Shown one piece after another: positions 1 to 13,434 of a DNA stretch of 64,000 nucleotides. This stretch comes from Sabellastarte sp. h YS-2021. Its lineage: Eukaryota; Annelida; Polychaeta; Sabellida; Sabellidae. The position numbers and the translations under genes were made by a program. The stretch spans positions 163,417,609 to 163,481,608 of the forward strand of contig OZ024929.1 of NCBI GenBank assembly GCA_964017235.1, written 5' to 3'. The notes under the pieces were generated by a model. The model was not told the origin of the DNA. It did not search any database and was given only the letters and a program-made list of their open reading frames with translations. Numbering within the stretch: the first letter of the stretch is position 1; each line of letters starts with the position of its first letter.

Positions 1-127
1 CCGAACATGTGTTTCTTGTAGTGAGATTACAGTAACTACTAACACACTGGACGATGAACTACTGGTAGTAGTTTACTTTGATATTTGTTTTAACTTCTGT
101 GAATATCAAGTAAATTCAAGTTTACCT

Positions 128-374
128 TGAATCATGGGGACGAGGTTGCAGTTGTAAGTTGTAACACACTTGCCACTGAGATCAGAGTTCAATTCCCGAC
201 TTGACCACATTTGGGAAAGCTGGTAGTTGCTTGCCCTTGGTGGGCGGTTTACAGAACAGAACCTTAACCAACTATACGCATTGGTTTCCTTTGCTGTTCC
301 AACTACATCACAATATAACCTGTAAGGAACTAGGTGCAACATAAAACACAAAATAAATAAGTGAATCATGGGGA
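128..374 (+). mobile_element. tRNA-derived SINE copy with 13-bp target-site duplication
   Basis: The body is about 141-361. The same 13-base word TGAATCATGGGGA sits at 128-140 and 362-374, which is a clean target-site duplication. The head has a pol III B-box-like word (AGAGTTCAATTCCC near 185-198) and the tail ends in an AAATAAATAA tract, as in tRNA-type SINEs. The body (GGGAAAGCTGGTAGTTGCTT and what follows) closely matches a second copy at 24853-25083 on the other strand. A 5'-UTR or real tRNA gene is unlikely because no cloverleaf is intact. SINE families move using the machinery of a LINE partner; none is visible here. Confidence 0.85.
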
Positions 375-469
375 TCGCTGTAATTGGAAACTTGAACTTG
401 TTTACACTAAATATAAAATATTTTGTGTGTTTTTATGTCAGCTGACTTGTCAGTCAGCTGACATTATGT

Positions 470-1800
470 CATCACTCTGCGGCGTGGCCGTCCGCGTCCG
501 CGTGAACAACTTCTCCTCCAAAACTACAAGGCCTAGAGACATGCTGTTTTTTTTAAAAGATACCTTATCTATCGAGGATGAAAAATTGTTCAAGGCATGC
601 AAATCTGTCTGTTCGTCTGTTTGCTAGACATTACAAGGGGGGTACCCCCACCAAAAGTGTGAAAATTTCAACTTTTTATCACAATTTTCTCAGTGACTAT
701 TGCAGGGATTTCTCTCATATCTTGCATATATGTACTAGGCCAGAGGTAGATTCTCTTGTGTGAGTATGAGACCTGGATCTGTCTTACTTTTTTTTTTAAT
801 AAATTTTTTTAATAATTTTTAATGCATTAAAATTCATGAAATCATGCACTAAATCACTTATAACTTCAAAAGTGTTGCATTTACAGCATTTTGTGAAAAT
901 ATGTTATTCAGCTACTTTTTTCTTAGCTACAATATGGTGAGTAAGTTGGGTGTCTGTCTCAATAGCTAAGTGAGTAATAGCTACTTTTGGGCTTTTCAGT
1001 AACTTCCATTATGAGTAAAATCACTTGTAACTTAAAAACTATTGCATTTAGAGAATTTCGTATAAATATGTTATTCAGCTATTTTTGGGTCAGCTATAAC
1101 ATAGTAAAATTTCAGACCTGTAGCTCATGGCAATGTCTGGGAATATTTTTGGCCTCATTTTGAGAAACAAGATGGCCGCCACAGGTGTTTTTTGTCAGTC
1201 ATGAAAAGTGCTTATATCTCCCTTATTATTGATCCTAGAGGTTTGGGATGATAAACCAACCTGTAGGAAATCATGGGGTGGGAATCTTTTGGTGTGGTCA
1301 GATTTGACCTTCAATGACCCCTCCTTCAAGGTCAAACAAGGATAGCCAAACTTAAAAGTGCTTATAACTCGCTTATTATTGGTCCCAGAGGTTTGGGATG
1401 GTAAACAGACAGGAAATCATGGGCTGTGAATCTGTTGATATGGTCCGATTTGACCTTTGAACCCTCCTTCAAGGTTAAATGAGGATAGCGAAAATTGAAA
1501 GTGCCTACAACTCGCTTATTATTGGTGACAGAGATTTTGGAAATCATTGGCTCGGAATCTTTTGGTATGGTCAGATTTGACCTTTGGACCCCTCCTTCAA
1601 GGTCAAATGAGGACAGCCAAGCTTAAAAGTGCTTATAACTCATTTATAATTGGTCCTAGAGGTTTGGAATGGTAAACCATAGGAAATCATGGGCTGGGAA
1701 TGTATTTGTGTGGTTAGATTTGACCTTGGACCCCTTCTTCAAGGTCAAACGAGGATATTGCATTTGTAGTATTTCTTTAAATATGTTTAACCTATTTTTT
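470..1800 (+). mobile_element. Decayed Helitron-like mosaic with mixed repeat modules
   Basis: Starts with a GC-rich head (GGCGTGGCCGTCCGCGTCCG near 481) unlike its AT-rich surroundings. A 12-bp palindrome GGGGGTACCCCC lies near 640-651. Then come two diverged copies of the module that makes the 133-bp satellite at 33-36 kb (about 840-1115: GAGTAAAATCACTTGTAACT, TTATTCAGCTA, AAATTTCAGACC). After these are four units of the same 146-bp family that fills 42.6-44.0 kb (1130-1760), with AAGTGCTTATA starts at about 1205, 1355, 1498 and 1625. Each unit holds an inverted TTTGACCTT / AAGGTCAAA pair. No 3' CTAG end is visible, so the copy is truncated. It is recognised by similarity to the better copies in this window. 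Confidence 0.65.
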
Positions 1801-2928
1801 ACACTTAAACAATTACCTTGTTATTTTCCTTCATAATACCATTTACAGGGCACAACTTTTTTATCCTTTTCTTCTGTCAGCTTCGGAATTTCTTTCGAAC
1901 TTGCTGTTCAGTTACCATTTACTGTATTTCTGTACAGCCCTTTTCCTGATAATTATTCTGTCCTCTAATCACCTTCACAAATCAAAAACACTCAGTCAGC
2001 TGACACAGTGCCCGTTCACGGGCACTCTCCTCTTGTTATTATTGTCATACTTACTTAAATTACATAAACTGTCTCCAGTTCTTATCAGCTCTTGCATTCA
2101 GGAAACCATTCCCAAACCCATCTTAAATCTATCTTAACATTTGTAAAGCAATATTTTATAATCCATGTTGATCCTGGTGATGGTATAGGCCTTTGTAAGG
2201 TTTGTAACCTGTTCTGGAGGAAGGGGAAAGTGATCGACATGTTATCGGGAACATATCTGATGGAATAGGGAAAGAGTCGCATTGTTTTGGGGGAAACCAG
2301 GTGGAATGTTTCGAGACCCAATCGTTTGGAAAGCTATCGTAAATTCCAACCATAAATCATGAGTGGTTTTATTTTATCCGATCAGGAGATGAATTTATGA
2401 ACCACTCGTAGCTTTCTTAGTGTTGTGGAGTCTGTATCCACAGCAATAGATATCAGTTATGGCAAACTTACAACCAACCCAACGAATCTATTTGTATTTT
2501 GCTATGTGGGGGTTCTCAAAATTATTCCCAGCTCCAATAACTTGTCTGTTTCCAGTAGCCAAAGACTAACAAATGCAGATATCCTAACATTTGGTCCACT
2601 GAAATGGGTCAGTTTTTACAGGTTTTACGATATCTGTGAGCAATAGTGTGTATATTGCTGCCAATGTGATGTTCTACTCAGGCGTAAAGTGAGTCAAACT
2701 GTAAACTCTTCAGTCTTTCATGATCAAGGTGAACTGTTAACCCACCAGATCTTATATCTCCTTTTGTCTAGGTAGGAAAAACCTGAATATTCTCATTTGG
2801 ATTTCTATTCAATAGGTTTGTAATTAAATTGCACATGAGATGAGATTTGGGACAAGGTGTTCACATTAGAAATGTGAAATTCATTATTTATTGTGATTTT
2901 TGAAAGATAGTGCTGTGGGACCCAACTT

Positions 2929-3010
2929 TCTATTCCATTCTGTTCTATTCTATCCTATTGTATTCTATTCTATTCTATTCCATCCATTCTATTATATTCT
3001 ATTCTATTAC
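2929..3010 (+). repeat. Imperfect (TTCTA)n microsatellite
   Basis: A run of TTCTA pentamers with scattered substitutions (TTCCA, TTGTA, TCCTA). The open frame across it reads SILFYSILLYS and is only a product of the repeat. Confidence 0.9.
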
Positions 3011-3839
3011 AGGACTTGTACAGTGCTTAATCTTTGCATTTAAGGAGACACTAAGGAGCAACTACCATAGGCCATATTCAAAATTCATCTGTCTGTGGGT
3101 ATAGGGATGGTTGTTACCACAGAGACACTGGCTGAATCAGAGACTGTGGTGGAAAGGTCTTGTCAGACAAATATAATCTGAGTTTCTTCCTGAAGGAAGT
3201 GACAGAGGAAGCAGAATGAACCTCATAGGCATTTCATGCCGAATTGTAAGTGCATAAAAGGCAAAACTGGGATCAAATTCCTAGTTAGATTTGTACAAGG
3301 ATAGACTGGACTGAGTAACCCCCAGGAACCTTCTATTCATTGTATCTGCTGCTGTAGGGGAGCATGGACTGAAGTGGCCAGGCTGACCACTACTGAGAAA
3401 CTTGCACTTAAGTGTAGCCATCTGAAATATACAGCAGTATTATGTTTGGATGATGGAAGTTATACTGTAATCAGAAGGTCAGGGACATGCACATTCATTT
3501 ATAAGAAACTGCCAATTGAAGTGGTATTTTTTGGCAGTCTGCTTTTTACTAGATTTGTTATCAAAATGCAAACAGTAACCATTCTATAATAGCAAAAACA
3601 AACAATTTTAAGTGACAAATTATACTGTTAACGTTCTTGCTTTTTTAGAGAGAAAAACTGTAGTAAGAAATTCCATGTTTTCATTGTTCTCGGCAGGTTT
3701 TGTACTTAAGCTGTTTTTGCATTGTGTTTTACTACCTTTGGAATTCTTATCCACACGTGTAGACTGACATACTATTTTATAATCCAATCAAATTGTAAAA
3801 ACAACCCAAACAATATACCAGTCAGGATTTAAAATGCAG

Positions 3840-4035
3840 TTATGCTCTAAATAAATAAAGATGCATATGTGTATAGTTTTCATTGTCATTCACAGTTTCA
3901 TAGTTACCAATATTTTGATATGACTTCAATAAAGCATCTTAAGCATATTTTTATGCTCTAAATAAATGAAGATGCACATGTCTACAGCAAAATAGTTACT
4001 GATATTTTGATATGAATACAAGAAAGCCTCAAATA
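3840..4035 (+). repeat. Two-copy tandem duplication of about 110 bp
   Basis: GCTCTAAATAAATAAAGATG at about 3844 and GCTCTAAATAAATGAAGATG at about 3954 begin two diverged copies. Both also share ATAGTTAC and ATATTTTGATATGA. No termini suggest a mobile element, so it reads as a local duplication. Confidence 0.65.
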
Positions 4036-5565
4036 TGTATTATCTGAATTTGTAAGGGTTTGGAAAAAAAATTTTAAATAGAGAAACGTCATTATAAACC
4101 AGCACAAAGTAATTGATTTTGCGACAATGAAGAGAAGTGTGTAAAATTGAATATTTGGAGAGTAGAAGTTTGTATAATACAGATTTTAACTGTAGGGCTC
4201 GTGGTAGATGGTGATGATACTGTATACTCTGCGTATTTATTGATTCAGAGGCGCAGTGACCCGGTTAAATCAGTGCTCCGGAGATAATATCAGAATAAAT
4301 CTCAATAACGGGGAGCATATATATGAAGATAAACGTGGTTTAATGGAAACACAAATTATCAAAAAGCAAATGTGATTGCTGATATACGAGCATGATTAGT
4401 AGCTGTTACCATATTTAACCAGTGGCTGGCCTTGTGGTAATCATTTTCTGAAATAACTGCGGAATATATAGTCCAGTTTACTGTTTCATAGGCAATTATG
4501 TACCTCATAACAGACTTCCTCTCTCCCAGAGTAATTCTGGGGAAAGACTTTCACCATCTCACACCTCCCATCCTAATGATCTTGGGCTGTTTAATATGGC
4601 TGTTTATAGAAGAAAGATGTACTTTTCATCACTGTGTTTAGAATATTATCGAGCAAGTTTTATTTTCCAAGTCTCACCAGATGTTAGCTCAGTGTAAGTA
4701 GAATTTAGATACAAGTGGAAATAACTATGAGACCCCAACATCAGAAAATTCGGTGTTTTTGTAGGTATAAGTGGTAGTTAGTTATAACCAGAATCAAATC
4801 CTAAATTATACAGAGAATCAACTGAATTGGTCAATTGGTCCAATAAAAATAAGCTTACAAAGATACAGTTCAACTTTTGCTTCCAGCCTTAATGAAATTG
4901 AGGAAGTAAATTGTATAAATGAAAAAAAAATAACTCTGCACTTCCTCCAGTAGTAAACTGTCTATGGTGATATGAACGGTACAATGTGTTTAAAACAATT
5001 TTTCACCTCAAAACTTTAACTCACAATTGCATACATTTTGGATAAACTATCAGAATCTTCTCAAGTTACTGGTCCATTGATCCCTTTAAGCAGATCAATT
5101 CTGTTGATAAGTTTTGATTGGTTATCATTAAGATTGGTATATTGTCGGAGTGTGTGTGGACAAGACCTGTGTGTGGATTTGGCTCCCTCATGTGGTTATG
5201 CTGAGGGCCTGCGGGATGTAAAAGCCTAAGTTTATGGAGAGGTGTTTTATGTTTCTGACATTTTGCCCAGTTTTAGCTGGTTATGTATTGACACCTGATT
5301 CACTGGTTTGTGATGCATGGATGGAACCATGGTGTGGTAATTGTAGACAATACAGCATCAAGCTTGCTGCAGTCACATGAGAGTCAGCAAACTAGATCCA
5401 TCACTCAGTCTTAAGAGTAGCTATGTGCATACTATGGTATAGTAAACTCCTGTAGTTTTCTCGTGGTATACTTTGGGTCATATGAGGATGCTTAATGAAG
5501 GAATAGAAATATATTGCTGAAACATAAAAACATACTCAAAGTGTAATATGAATAATATGAGTTTT

Positions 5566-6935
5566 TACCCCACAGCTCTTAAGGGCTGTCGGGGTATTGT
5601 TTTCACCCATGGTGTCTGGATGGGCAGGCGGGCGGGCGGCGGGAAATAATTTGTCCGGGCTGTATCTCAGAAACCATAAGGTGTAGGAAGTTCATACTTG
5701 GCAGGGACATTGGTTGGGGGTGTAGGTGTGCAACGTCATGGTCTGACCTTGATTTGACCTTTGACCTTGCCATAGTGACCTTGAGTTTGAAAATCTTGTC
5801 CGGGCTATATCTCGGCAACTATAAGGTCTAGGAAGTTGATACTTAGCAGGGACATTAGTTAGGGGTTGTAGGTGTGCAACGTCATTGTTTGACCTTGATT
5901 TGACCTTTGACCTTGCTGTAGTGACCTTGACCTTTAAAATCTTGTCCGGGCTATATCTCGGAAACCGTACAGTGTAGGAAGTTGATACGTGGTAGGAACA
6001 TTGGTTAGGAGTTGTAGGTGTGCAACGTCATGGTCTGGCCTTGATTTGACCTTTGACCTTGCCGTAGTGACCTTGACCTATAAAACCTTGTCCGGGCTAT
6101 ATCTCAGCAACTGTAAGGTGTAGGAAGTTGATACTTGGTAGGGACATTGGTTAGGGGGTGTAGATGTGCAACGTCATGGTGTGACCTTGATATGACCTTG
6201 CCATAGTGACCTTGACCTATAAAATCTTGTTTGGGCTATATCTCAAAAACCGTAAGGTGTATGAAGTTGATACTTTGTAGGGACATTGATTAGCAGGTGT
6301 AGGTGTGCAATGTCATGATGTGACCTTGATTTGTCCTTTGACCTTGACCTATAAAATCTTGTCCGGGCTATATCTCAGAAACCAAAAGGTGTATGAAGTT
6401 GATACGTGGTAGGGACATTGGTTAGGGGGTGTAGGTGTGCAACATCCTTTTGTGACCTTGATTTGACCTTTGACATCGCCGTAGTTACCTTGACATTTAA
6501 AATCTTGTCCGGTCTATATCTTGGAAACTGTAAGGTGTAGGAAGTTAATAATTGGTAGGGACATTGGTTGGGAGTTGTAGGTGTGCAGTGTCATGATGTG
6601 ACCTTGATTTGACTTTTGATCTTACCATAGAGACCTTGACCTTTAAAATTTTGTCTAGGCAATATCTCTGAAACCATAAAGTGTAGGAGGTTGATGCTTG
6701 GTAGGGACATTGCTTAGAGGTTGTAGGTGTGACACATCATGCTGCAATCTTGATTTAAGCTTTGACCTTGTCGTAGTGACCATGAGCTTTAAAGTCTTGT
6801 CCGGGCTATTTCTTGGATTCCATAAGATATAGAACATTGACACTTGGTAGGGACATTGGTTAGGTTCTATATCTCATGATATTGAAAACTATTTCCCTCA
6901 GGTTGTGGGCTACGGGCCTCTCTGATGCTATTTTT
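5566..6935 (+). mobile_element. Helitron-like non-autonomous element with nine 146-bp units
   Basis: Opens with a strong hairpin: stem TACCCC+ACAGC (5566-5576) against GCTGT-C-GGGGTA (5585-5596). About nine tandem units follow, marked by CCGGGCTATATCTC at 5656, 5801, 5947, 6093, 6232, 6364, 6510, 6656 and 6802, so most spacings are 145-146 bp. The units carry TGACCTTTGACCT (5755, 5901, 6047) and TAGTGACCTTGACC. The 3' boundary is judged from a short GC-rich stem (GGGCTACGGGCC) followed by GATGCTATTTT near 6930, where CTAT may be a decayed CTAG. It encodes nothing. A second, truncated copy with the same head is at 44909. The Helitron assignment is inferred from architecture and from relatives with better ends in this window. 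Confidence 0.7.
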
Positions 6936-9900
6936 TATCATTGGTAGATGGAAACTTCATGCTTCTTGAAGAGTGCATTGAGAATTCATATCCAGATTTT
7001 AATGGAAAAGGTTTTCACGGTAATCATAAAAGAAGAACAAGATCAATGTTCATGGTTCTTTTGTGTACATGTAGTCAGTGTGTGAAATTTCTAAATTTTA
7101 TCATCCACTGAAATTGGGGAGGTGCCCAAGGTCAAACACAAAATAGGTTGAAGAAAATTCTGCAGACATATTCATGTGATCAATTTTATGGGGACTTTCA
7201 AATTGGCTTCATGTTTTACTGGTTGAGAGACAGAGTTTCCATTAACTTATTTCATGTCATCTTCTGATGTTCTTTCATTTCCAACAGATATAAGGTAATT
7301 AATTGGGCAAAATTTGTAACAAAACCATATTTGTGTTCTTCATTATGGTATTGTTTTACCTTTGTGCTCATATTAGCTTATGAGTGAACTGTTAAGGCAG
7401 AAAGTATGCTTTCTCTTTCAAAATATACTTAGTGTAAAGGCAATTTAAAACCCATTGTTTTTAAAAAAGTAATCTGTTTAGTACTATTATTTTGATGATT
7501 GTTGCTAAAGGTCGTCTGTTCATGCTTTGAAATGCACTGACACTGCAATAACTTTTCTGAAGACTTATTAAATCAAATGAGGAAAATTCATAGTTGATGA
7601 ATTATAGATTTGTCACTGAATAAGCTTGTTTTGTGTGAAATTTACTGCTACAAAGCATTTTCATTTCTATTGAAAGCAAGTAAATATTGTTGACCAAACA
7701 TTGACTGCAGAATCACTTGAGATTGTGAGACTTTTTTCCCCTCTCAAACATTAAAAAAAGGCATTGAATTGGAACTGGGAATATTGATCTTCCTTCAGAT
7801 TTAATAAGATAAATTCCCAATAGAGTTTCAAGTTTTGTGGGCAAAGTGTTGTTAAAAAATAATTATGCCTTGAAGGCCTGATAGCAAGGGTATCAGAGTC
7901 ATGAAACAATCCATTATAACAGTGCATGCCTTCTGCAGAGTTTTAGCTAAGTAGGGGAAATGCCCACGTCGATATCTATGAATGCAATGAGCTGGGTTTT
8001 TTTTCTCTCTCTCCCCGACCCTGCTTTTGCATAAAAGTGGAGATAATTTGTATCTCTGAAAACACAGCTCCCAACCATTTGTCTTTGATGTCACTTCCTG
8101 CACTAGGCATCGGCTAAATTTGTTAAGCCATCTCATATTTTCGGTATTATTTCGGGTTATTGCTGTTGCCAGGACAACTGTATAATCTGATAAATGCTCA
8201 ATTTTCATGGATGGTAATGCCCCTATGCTCACATTCCCTGCCCTCCCCCTATTTCCTCTGAAAAAATGGGTAGGGGCTTTGCCTTTGCCCTCCATCTTTA
8301 TTTGCAGTGAGACTTATAGAATGTTAATAAGAGTGGAAGAAATTAGTGCACATTTCCATCCCCATGGTAAGTAAGCTCCTTGTGCTGATGTGTACAATTT
8401 TTCAGAAAGAATTTAACAGTGATAAATAACATCTTTCCCGTTATGTCAATAATTATTAAGTAGATGTGGATAAAACATCAAGAAATATGTTATTTCTGTG
8501 GTGAGAAGATAGCACTCACAAATCAGTCATTACAAATCTGATTATTATTCACTAGATTTGATACCACAGACTACCATAAGTCAAATATAGCCATAAGTAA
8601 ATAAGTAAAAATGAGTCAAAAGTTCCCAACCATTTTTTTAAACACAAAATGCAAAATAAAATGCAAAATACAAGTGTGCTTGTATGAAGTGTACCTTTTC
8701 AATACAAATAACAAGGTATTAGTAGACCCAGGCCTTCTTGTGTGTACTGAAGTGTCAAAAGAGATAATACAAGTTACACTACAGCCAAATCATAATTGAA
8801 CTCTGTGCTAATTATTTAGTTAACAATAGCCTGTTAAACACAGTTGTCTTCAGCTAAACCAGTAGATTACTCAGGTCACACATAACTCAAGGACCAAATA
8901 GTGAGGAAGTCCTCAGAACTTACAATTTCTCAGAGCTGACATAGCTAGCAGTGCCATGAGTAGAAGTAAATTGCATCTTGTTGCATCTTCAACTTAAATC
9001 CAAATTCACTGAAACAGTAAGTCTCACATAGGGGAATAATAAAAAGATTACTGTCATAAATCACAGACTGCATGTATGGAAACTTAGACTAAGGGTTGGT
9101 TGGGAGCTAACCAAATGGATGTCATTAGTGTGATTAAACCTTGTGTCAACACCTGGCAGCCAGGGCCCAACCTTCTACAATCCATCGTCTTCCTGGCCAA
9201 ACTTCCCCTGTAGGGCTTCACACTACAGTTGGTGGAGATCGATGCCACAAGTATTTAAAGTAATAAGCAGCCCTCTTGTCTTGCTTGATTGAGTTTTCTT
9301 TTCAAACTAGTTTGTTTCAGATACAAGGGGTTGGGGTGGGGAGAGAGCTATAGCAACAATTGTGGGTAGCCCATTCAGTCCCAATTCAGGAGATTCTGTC
9401 AATATTTGTGCTCCATCACATTCTTGCTCCAGGCTCCTTTCACTAATGCTGATGCTTTTTACTTCTGAAAAAAAATCATAGACTTGCTTCTTTCAAAGGA
9501 GAGATTTGATGGAATAAAATCTTAACCTCTTCTGTGAATGGGTTTTTCTTCTGAAAGTGAAGCTTATTGGGTCAGTAACTATTAACAGTGACCTAGAAAT
9601 CAGCTCAGTGATAGCAAAGTCTCATCGATTTTATTTCTTCAGCTTTGCAAAGGCTTTTAACATCATTTATCCCTCTATATGTGTGTACTTTGCATCTCTT
9701 TAATGATCTTTTCAAGAAAAATTTGCAAAAGACTGCCTTTTGTAACTCTGAGATGAAATACATCTCTTTTTTAATGTTCTAAATAGAGAAAACTGAAAGA
9801 ATTTTCTTCAAAAGCCTTTTATCTTTTAAATGTTGATATGCCACATGTTAATATAGTTTTACTTGGTTTCAACAAAAATTCCCATTTTTAAGGATTGTCC

Positions 9901-12900
9901 ACATGTTTTATGTGACTTTTTCTTGCTGAAACTTTATACCAGACTGATGGGCAGGATTGTTCCCACATTTGCCATTCTCATTTATACATCTCCAACCTGA
10001 CTTGATAACAGTCATTTTCTGAAAACCAAAGTACTTATTGCACAAAATAACCATACTCTCAGGTCATAAATGAGGTTTATTTTAGTTTCTATGCCTTGGT
10101 AAAAAAGAGAGGTTATCATGTGTCCTGTGGACAGAAACTTGTAATGAGAAAAAGGCTTGCTGGCAATGATTTGTTGAGGATGGCTAACTGATATTTACTA
10201 TTCTGAGTAAAGCTATAGTCCACTAAAAATGGTTACTTTATGACCTTCTGCCCTGATTGTTTCACCTCGCATAAAGATTAAAATAAGTGTTCATATTTCT
10301 TGTGATCCAATGGGGTGTAACTGACATTTGGTGCCTCCCCGAACTGTTGAGGTTTGGAGGTTGGAGGGGGTGGGGGGGGTGTCGCATTACAGGCAGGCTC
10401 TGTGAAGAAATGCCTGCATTGGGATTTAGGGTTTATTGTACAAAACCCTATATGTCATTTTGCAGTGACATCCTGATGTAGCCAGCTCTTTACAGGCAAG
10501 GCTCTGGACTATGGGGAGGAGAATGAAGGACAGCTTTTTAACCCCAACTTTAATTAAGCCTTAGGTAGACAATCTGTCATGATTTAGTTTATATTTCGAG
10601 ATGTTTTTGTCCTGGGTTGATGGGAGATTATGGCACCTTCTGCAGACAAATGGAGGAGGCTTAAAAGAAAACAGGGGAGTAAATGGTGAAGGGATTTTAA
10701 CAGGGCTATGCCTTACTACTTGTACACTGGGGTGTCTCAAGAGGAACACCTGATGCCCATATCTCTAGTTAATGTACACACAGAACTTCAAAGCTATCCT
10801 TTTACTCGTAATTGCAGTCGGGTTAAAATAGCCTGTTTGCCATCCCCTGTCATCCCCAGCCTTCTGATGTCATCACCCCTCCGATTGACAGCATGTAACC
10901 ATTCCAGTTATGACTGACTTCCACTTACACCTAAAACGTGTTCAGCTGCTGGAAACTCATAATTGGTTCCACTTTTCCTTTGCCTATACATTGGTTTTAG
11001 TGCTAGTTCTGTATCAAACAAAACGGGGGTGTAGAAGATGAACACTTTTAGTTGTGAACCTTCTTTCCTTTACTTACCATCAAACACTCCATAAAAATCA
11101 AAATTTTATTAGGTATGATGGTGTGTAGTTAAAAAGAACCCTGTCAAGTGAAAATAGTTTTAAATAGCAGTAAAACTGTGGTCCTCAGACAATCTTTTCC
11201 ACTGAAAGTTACTCGGGTTATATTATCAATTTCTGGCTCACTAAAAGTGTTTTATTGTCCGAAACATTCAAATTAATGGGGTCATTGCTTAAGTATTTAT
11301 TAAAATTCTAAATTATGGAGAAAGGGATAAAATTATGTTTTATTAGTGAAAATTAGCTGAAGGTAAAATTGGTTTTAGAATTTGCCAGTAACATGTAATG
11401 ACTTGTACTAGATAATTTTTAAAAATATTAAAAGGAAAGTGAAATATGATGTTGAACATTGCCTTATCAGTTGAATAAGGGATTGGTATTAGAACTTGCC
11501 AGCCATGTGTATTTTTGCTAGTTAGCTGAAGTAGTTAAAAATGAGTAAAATGGTGTTGAATGTTGCCTCATCACCTGTGAAAATCAGCTGACTATAAAAT
11601 TAGTCTTAGTCCTTGTCAATACTTTGCAACTACTTTCTGTCTCACTTGTTAGCAGTTAGAGATTTTTTGTAAATCCTTTCTTTAAAACACTCTGCACTTG
11701 TTTGCAATGACAGATAATTACTGTGGTTTCTGAGATGGGATTCCTCTTTTTTCCCCTGGCCTCTAAGCTGCCCAAGGGCATTCATGGGTGAAGCCTTCAA
11801 ACTCCCATTGTCATTTTTCAAAGGGGGTTCTATAAACGAAATTTAATCCCAGCAATTCCAGGGTGCCAGGAAATTAGAAAACTTTAATGAGATTGGTTGC
11901 CATAGAGAAAGACATAAATGCAAATTACAGTTATTCCTGTGAAGGAGGGGTGGGGAAGGGGGGGGGGGGGAGAAGGAAGGAGAGGGTTTTTTTTTCTATG
12001 ATAGATTTCTTGTGTCAATTAGATGGAGGAGCCTGTGTTCCACCTCATCACTTATTAAAAACAATATTTCATGTCTGTCAAATACACACTACTCACTCTA
12101 ATCTTGTGATTGCTTTTCCTTTCAGTGGAAACCCGCACTCTTAATTGGAACACTGTACAGTGTCATTTATTTGAGTTTTTTATTTGTGTGTGTCTATTGT
12201 AAGAAATAGCTGGAGAAGCATGCATCAGGACTCTGAATAGAGCTCTTGCATGTGTTACTGGACTTAATAACTCCACAACCAGGCTTGATAACACACATTA
12301 CTTTATAAATTGGCATTATTTTGGAATTCACCAACCATTATCTGTGCTGCACATGTCCAGAGTGAAATACAAATGTACTATTATCCTCTGAGGTTGTGAA
12401 TTTTTACACTCTCCCCTTCTGTTCTGTGGGAATTTGGTTGGGGTTTGATTTTGACATTTAATTGAATGACTCTTCCTGTTTGTAGCATTTCTTTTATATT
12501 CATTTGTCCAGAGATGTTCTATGTGGAGAATTTTTTATGAAAACTGATGAAGCAGCTTTTGACCTTTAAATTTTGATTGTACAGCTAAGAAGGAAGAAAC
12601 AGTATCTAAGAAACTTCAATCAACTCATGTCCATAGTTTTTGCAAGAATAACTCATTACATAAAAATTTCATGTGGTACAAGGAACTAATTTTTAGGATT
12701 AAGCCTGATCCTGTGAACTTAGTTTATTGTCCATAAATTCACATGTGAATCAATTTATTATTGAAATAATGGCTAAGTTTTTGATACTTGTCATTTACAA
12801 GGCTACAACTTGTTCAGTTGTTTGTCATGTAATATTAAAGTAACATCTGACCTTTAAATAAGGATTTGGATATTATGTTTTTATCACCTATCCAGACCAA

Positions 12901-13434
12901 ACATATGCCAAATGTATTTTATGTTGTTACATTATTTCAGTGACTTCTTTATTTTTGGAACTAGCACATTCATTCTAGGGTCATGCCTTGACATTGAGAA
13001 ATAGTTATAAAAAGGACAGCAAATAAAGGCCAAAAGACAAATGACATCCTGGCCACTGATATTCTTGTCATCCTGACAAAGAATTGAGGTTCCTCCAGGA
13101 GGTTTTCACAAAGGATTAGGTAACTTTATCCAGGAAAGGGTATGATTAGCAGTCAGACAGTTATCCTAGATCTGGGTCTTCTGGCTCCATATGCAAAATT
13201 TATAGAACTTATTTACCATCGCATATTTGTTTGCATTAATTTTTGGTAATTTTGTGTTTTGAATTTGTTTCACTTTCTATATTGAATTTTATCTCAGTTG
13301 TGTCCGAATAGCAAGTGTTAGACTTATTCATAAACAGTGTCTTTAGAAGGGTCATAAAATAATTGTTGAGTAACCCATCAGAAACTGCAATATCACATAT
13401 GTTTTTACTCAGTGTATTGTTTCCAGTTATGTGT
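6936..13434. other. Unique sequence, no gene recognised
   Basis: About 6.5 kb with no element termini and no convincing gene. A 147-codon frame on the minus strand (7852-8295) is composition-driven and has no motif. Parts, for example 11.70-11.95 kb, have the mixed high-complexity texture of developmental non-coding elements, with octamer ATGCAAAT and TAAT words. This is an impression only. Intron or intergenic DNA is the best description. Confidence 0.5.
11941..11986 (+). repeat. Poly-G and purine tract
   Basis: A GA-rich tract with a run of 13 G at 11958-11970. It is of simple-sequence type with G-quadruplex potential. Confidence 0.85.

Larger units (their letters stand above)
1801..5565. 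other. Unique sequence, no gene recognised
   Basis: Apart from the two small repeats listed separately (TTCTA microsatellite and a short tandem duplication) I see no exon with convincing splice sites, no RNA gene and no element termini. The longest open frames are under 80 codons and carry no recognisable motif. Confidence 0.5.

Noticed and set aside
7852-8295. 147-codon minus-strand frame
   Set aside because: No recognisable domain, no splice context and mixed composition; most likely a chance open frame.
9330-9475. Minus-strand exon candidate after a run of eight T and CAG
   Set aside because: The acceptor looks good and about 48 codons are open, but there is no donor, no recognisable family and no partner exon.
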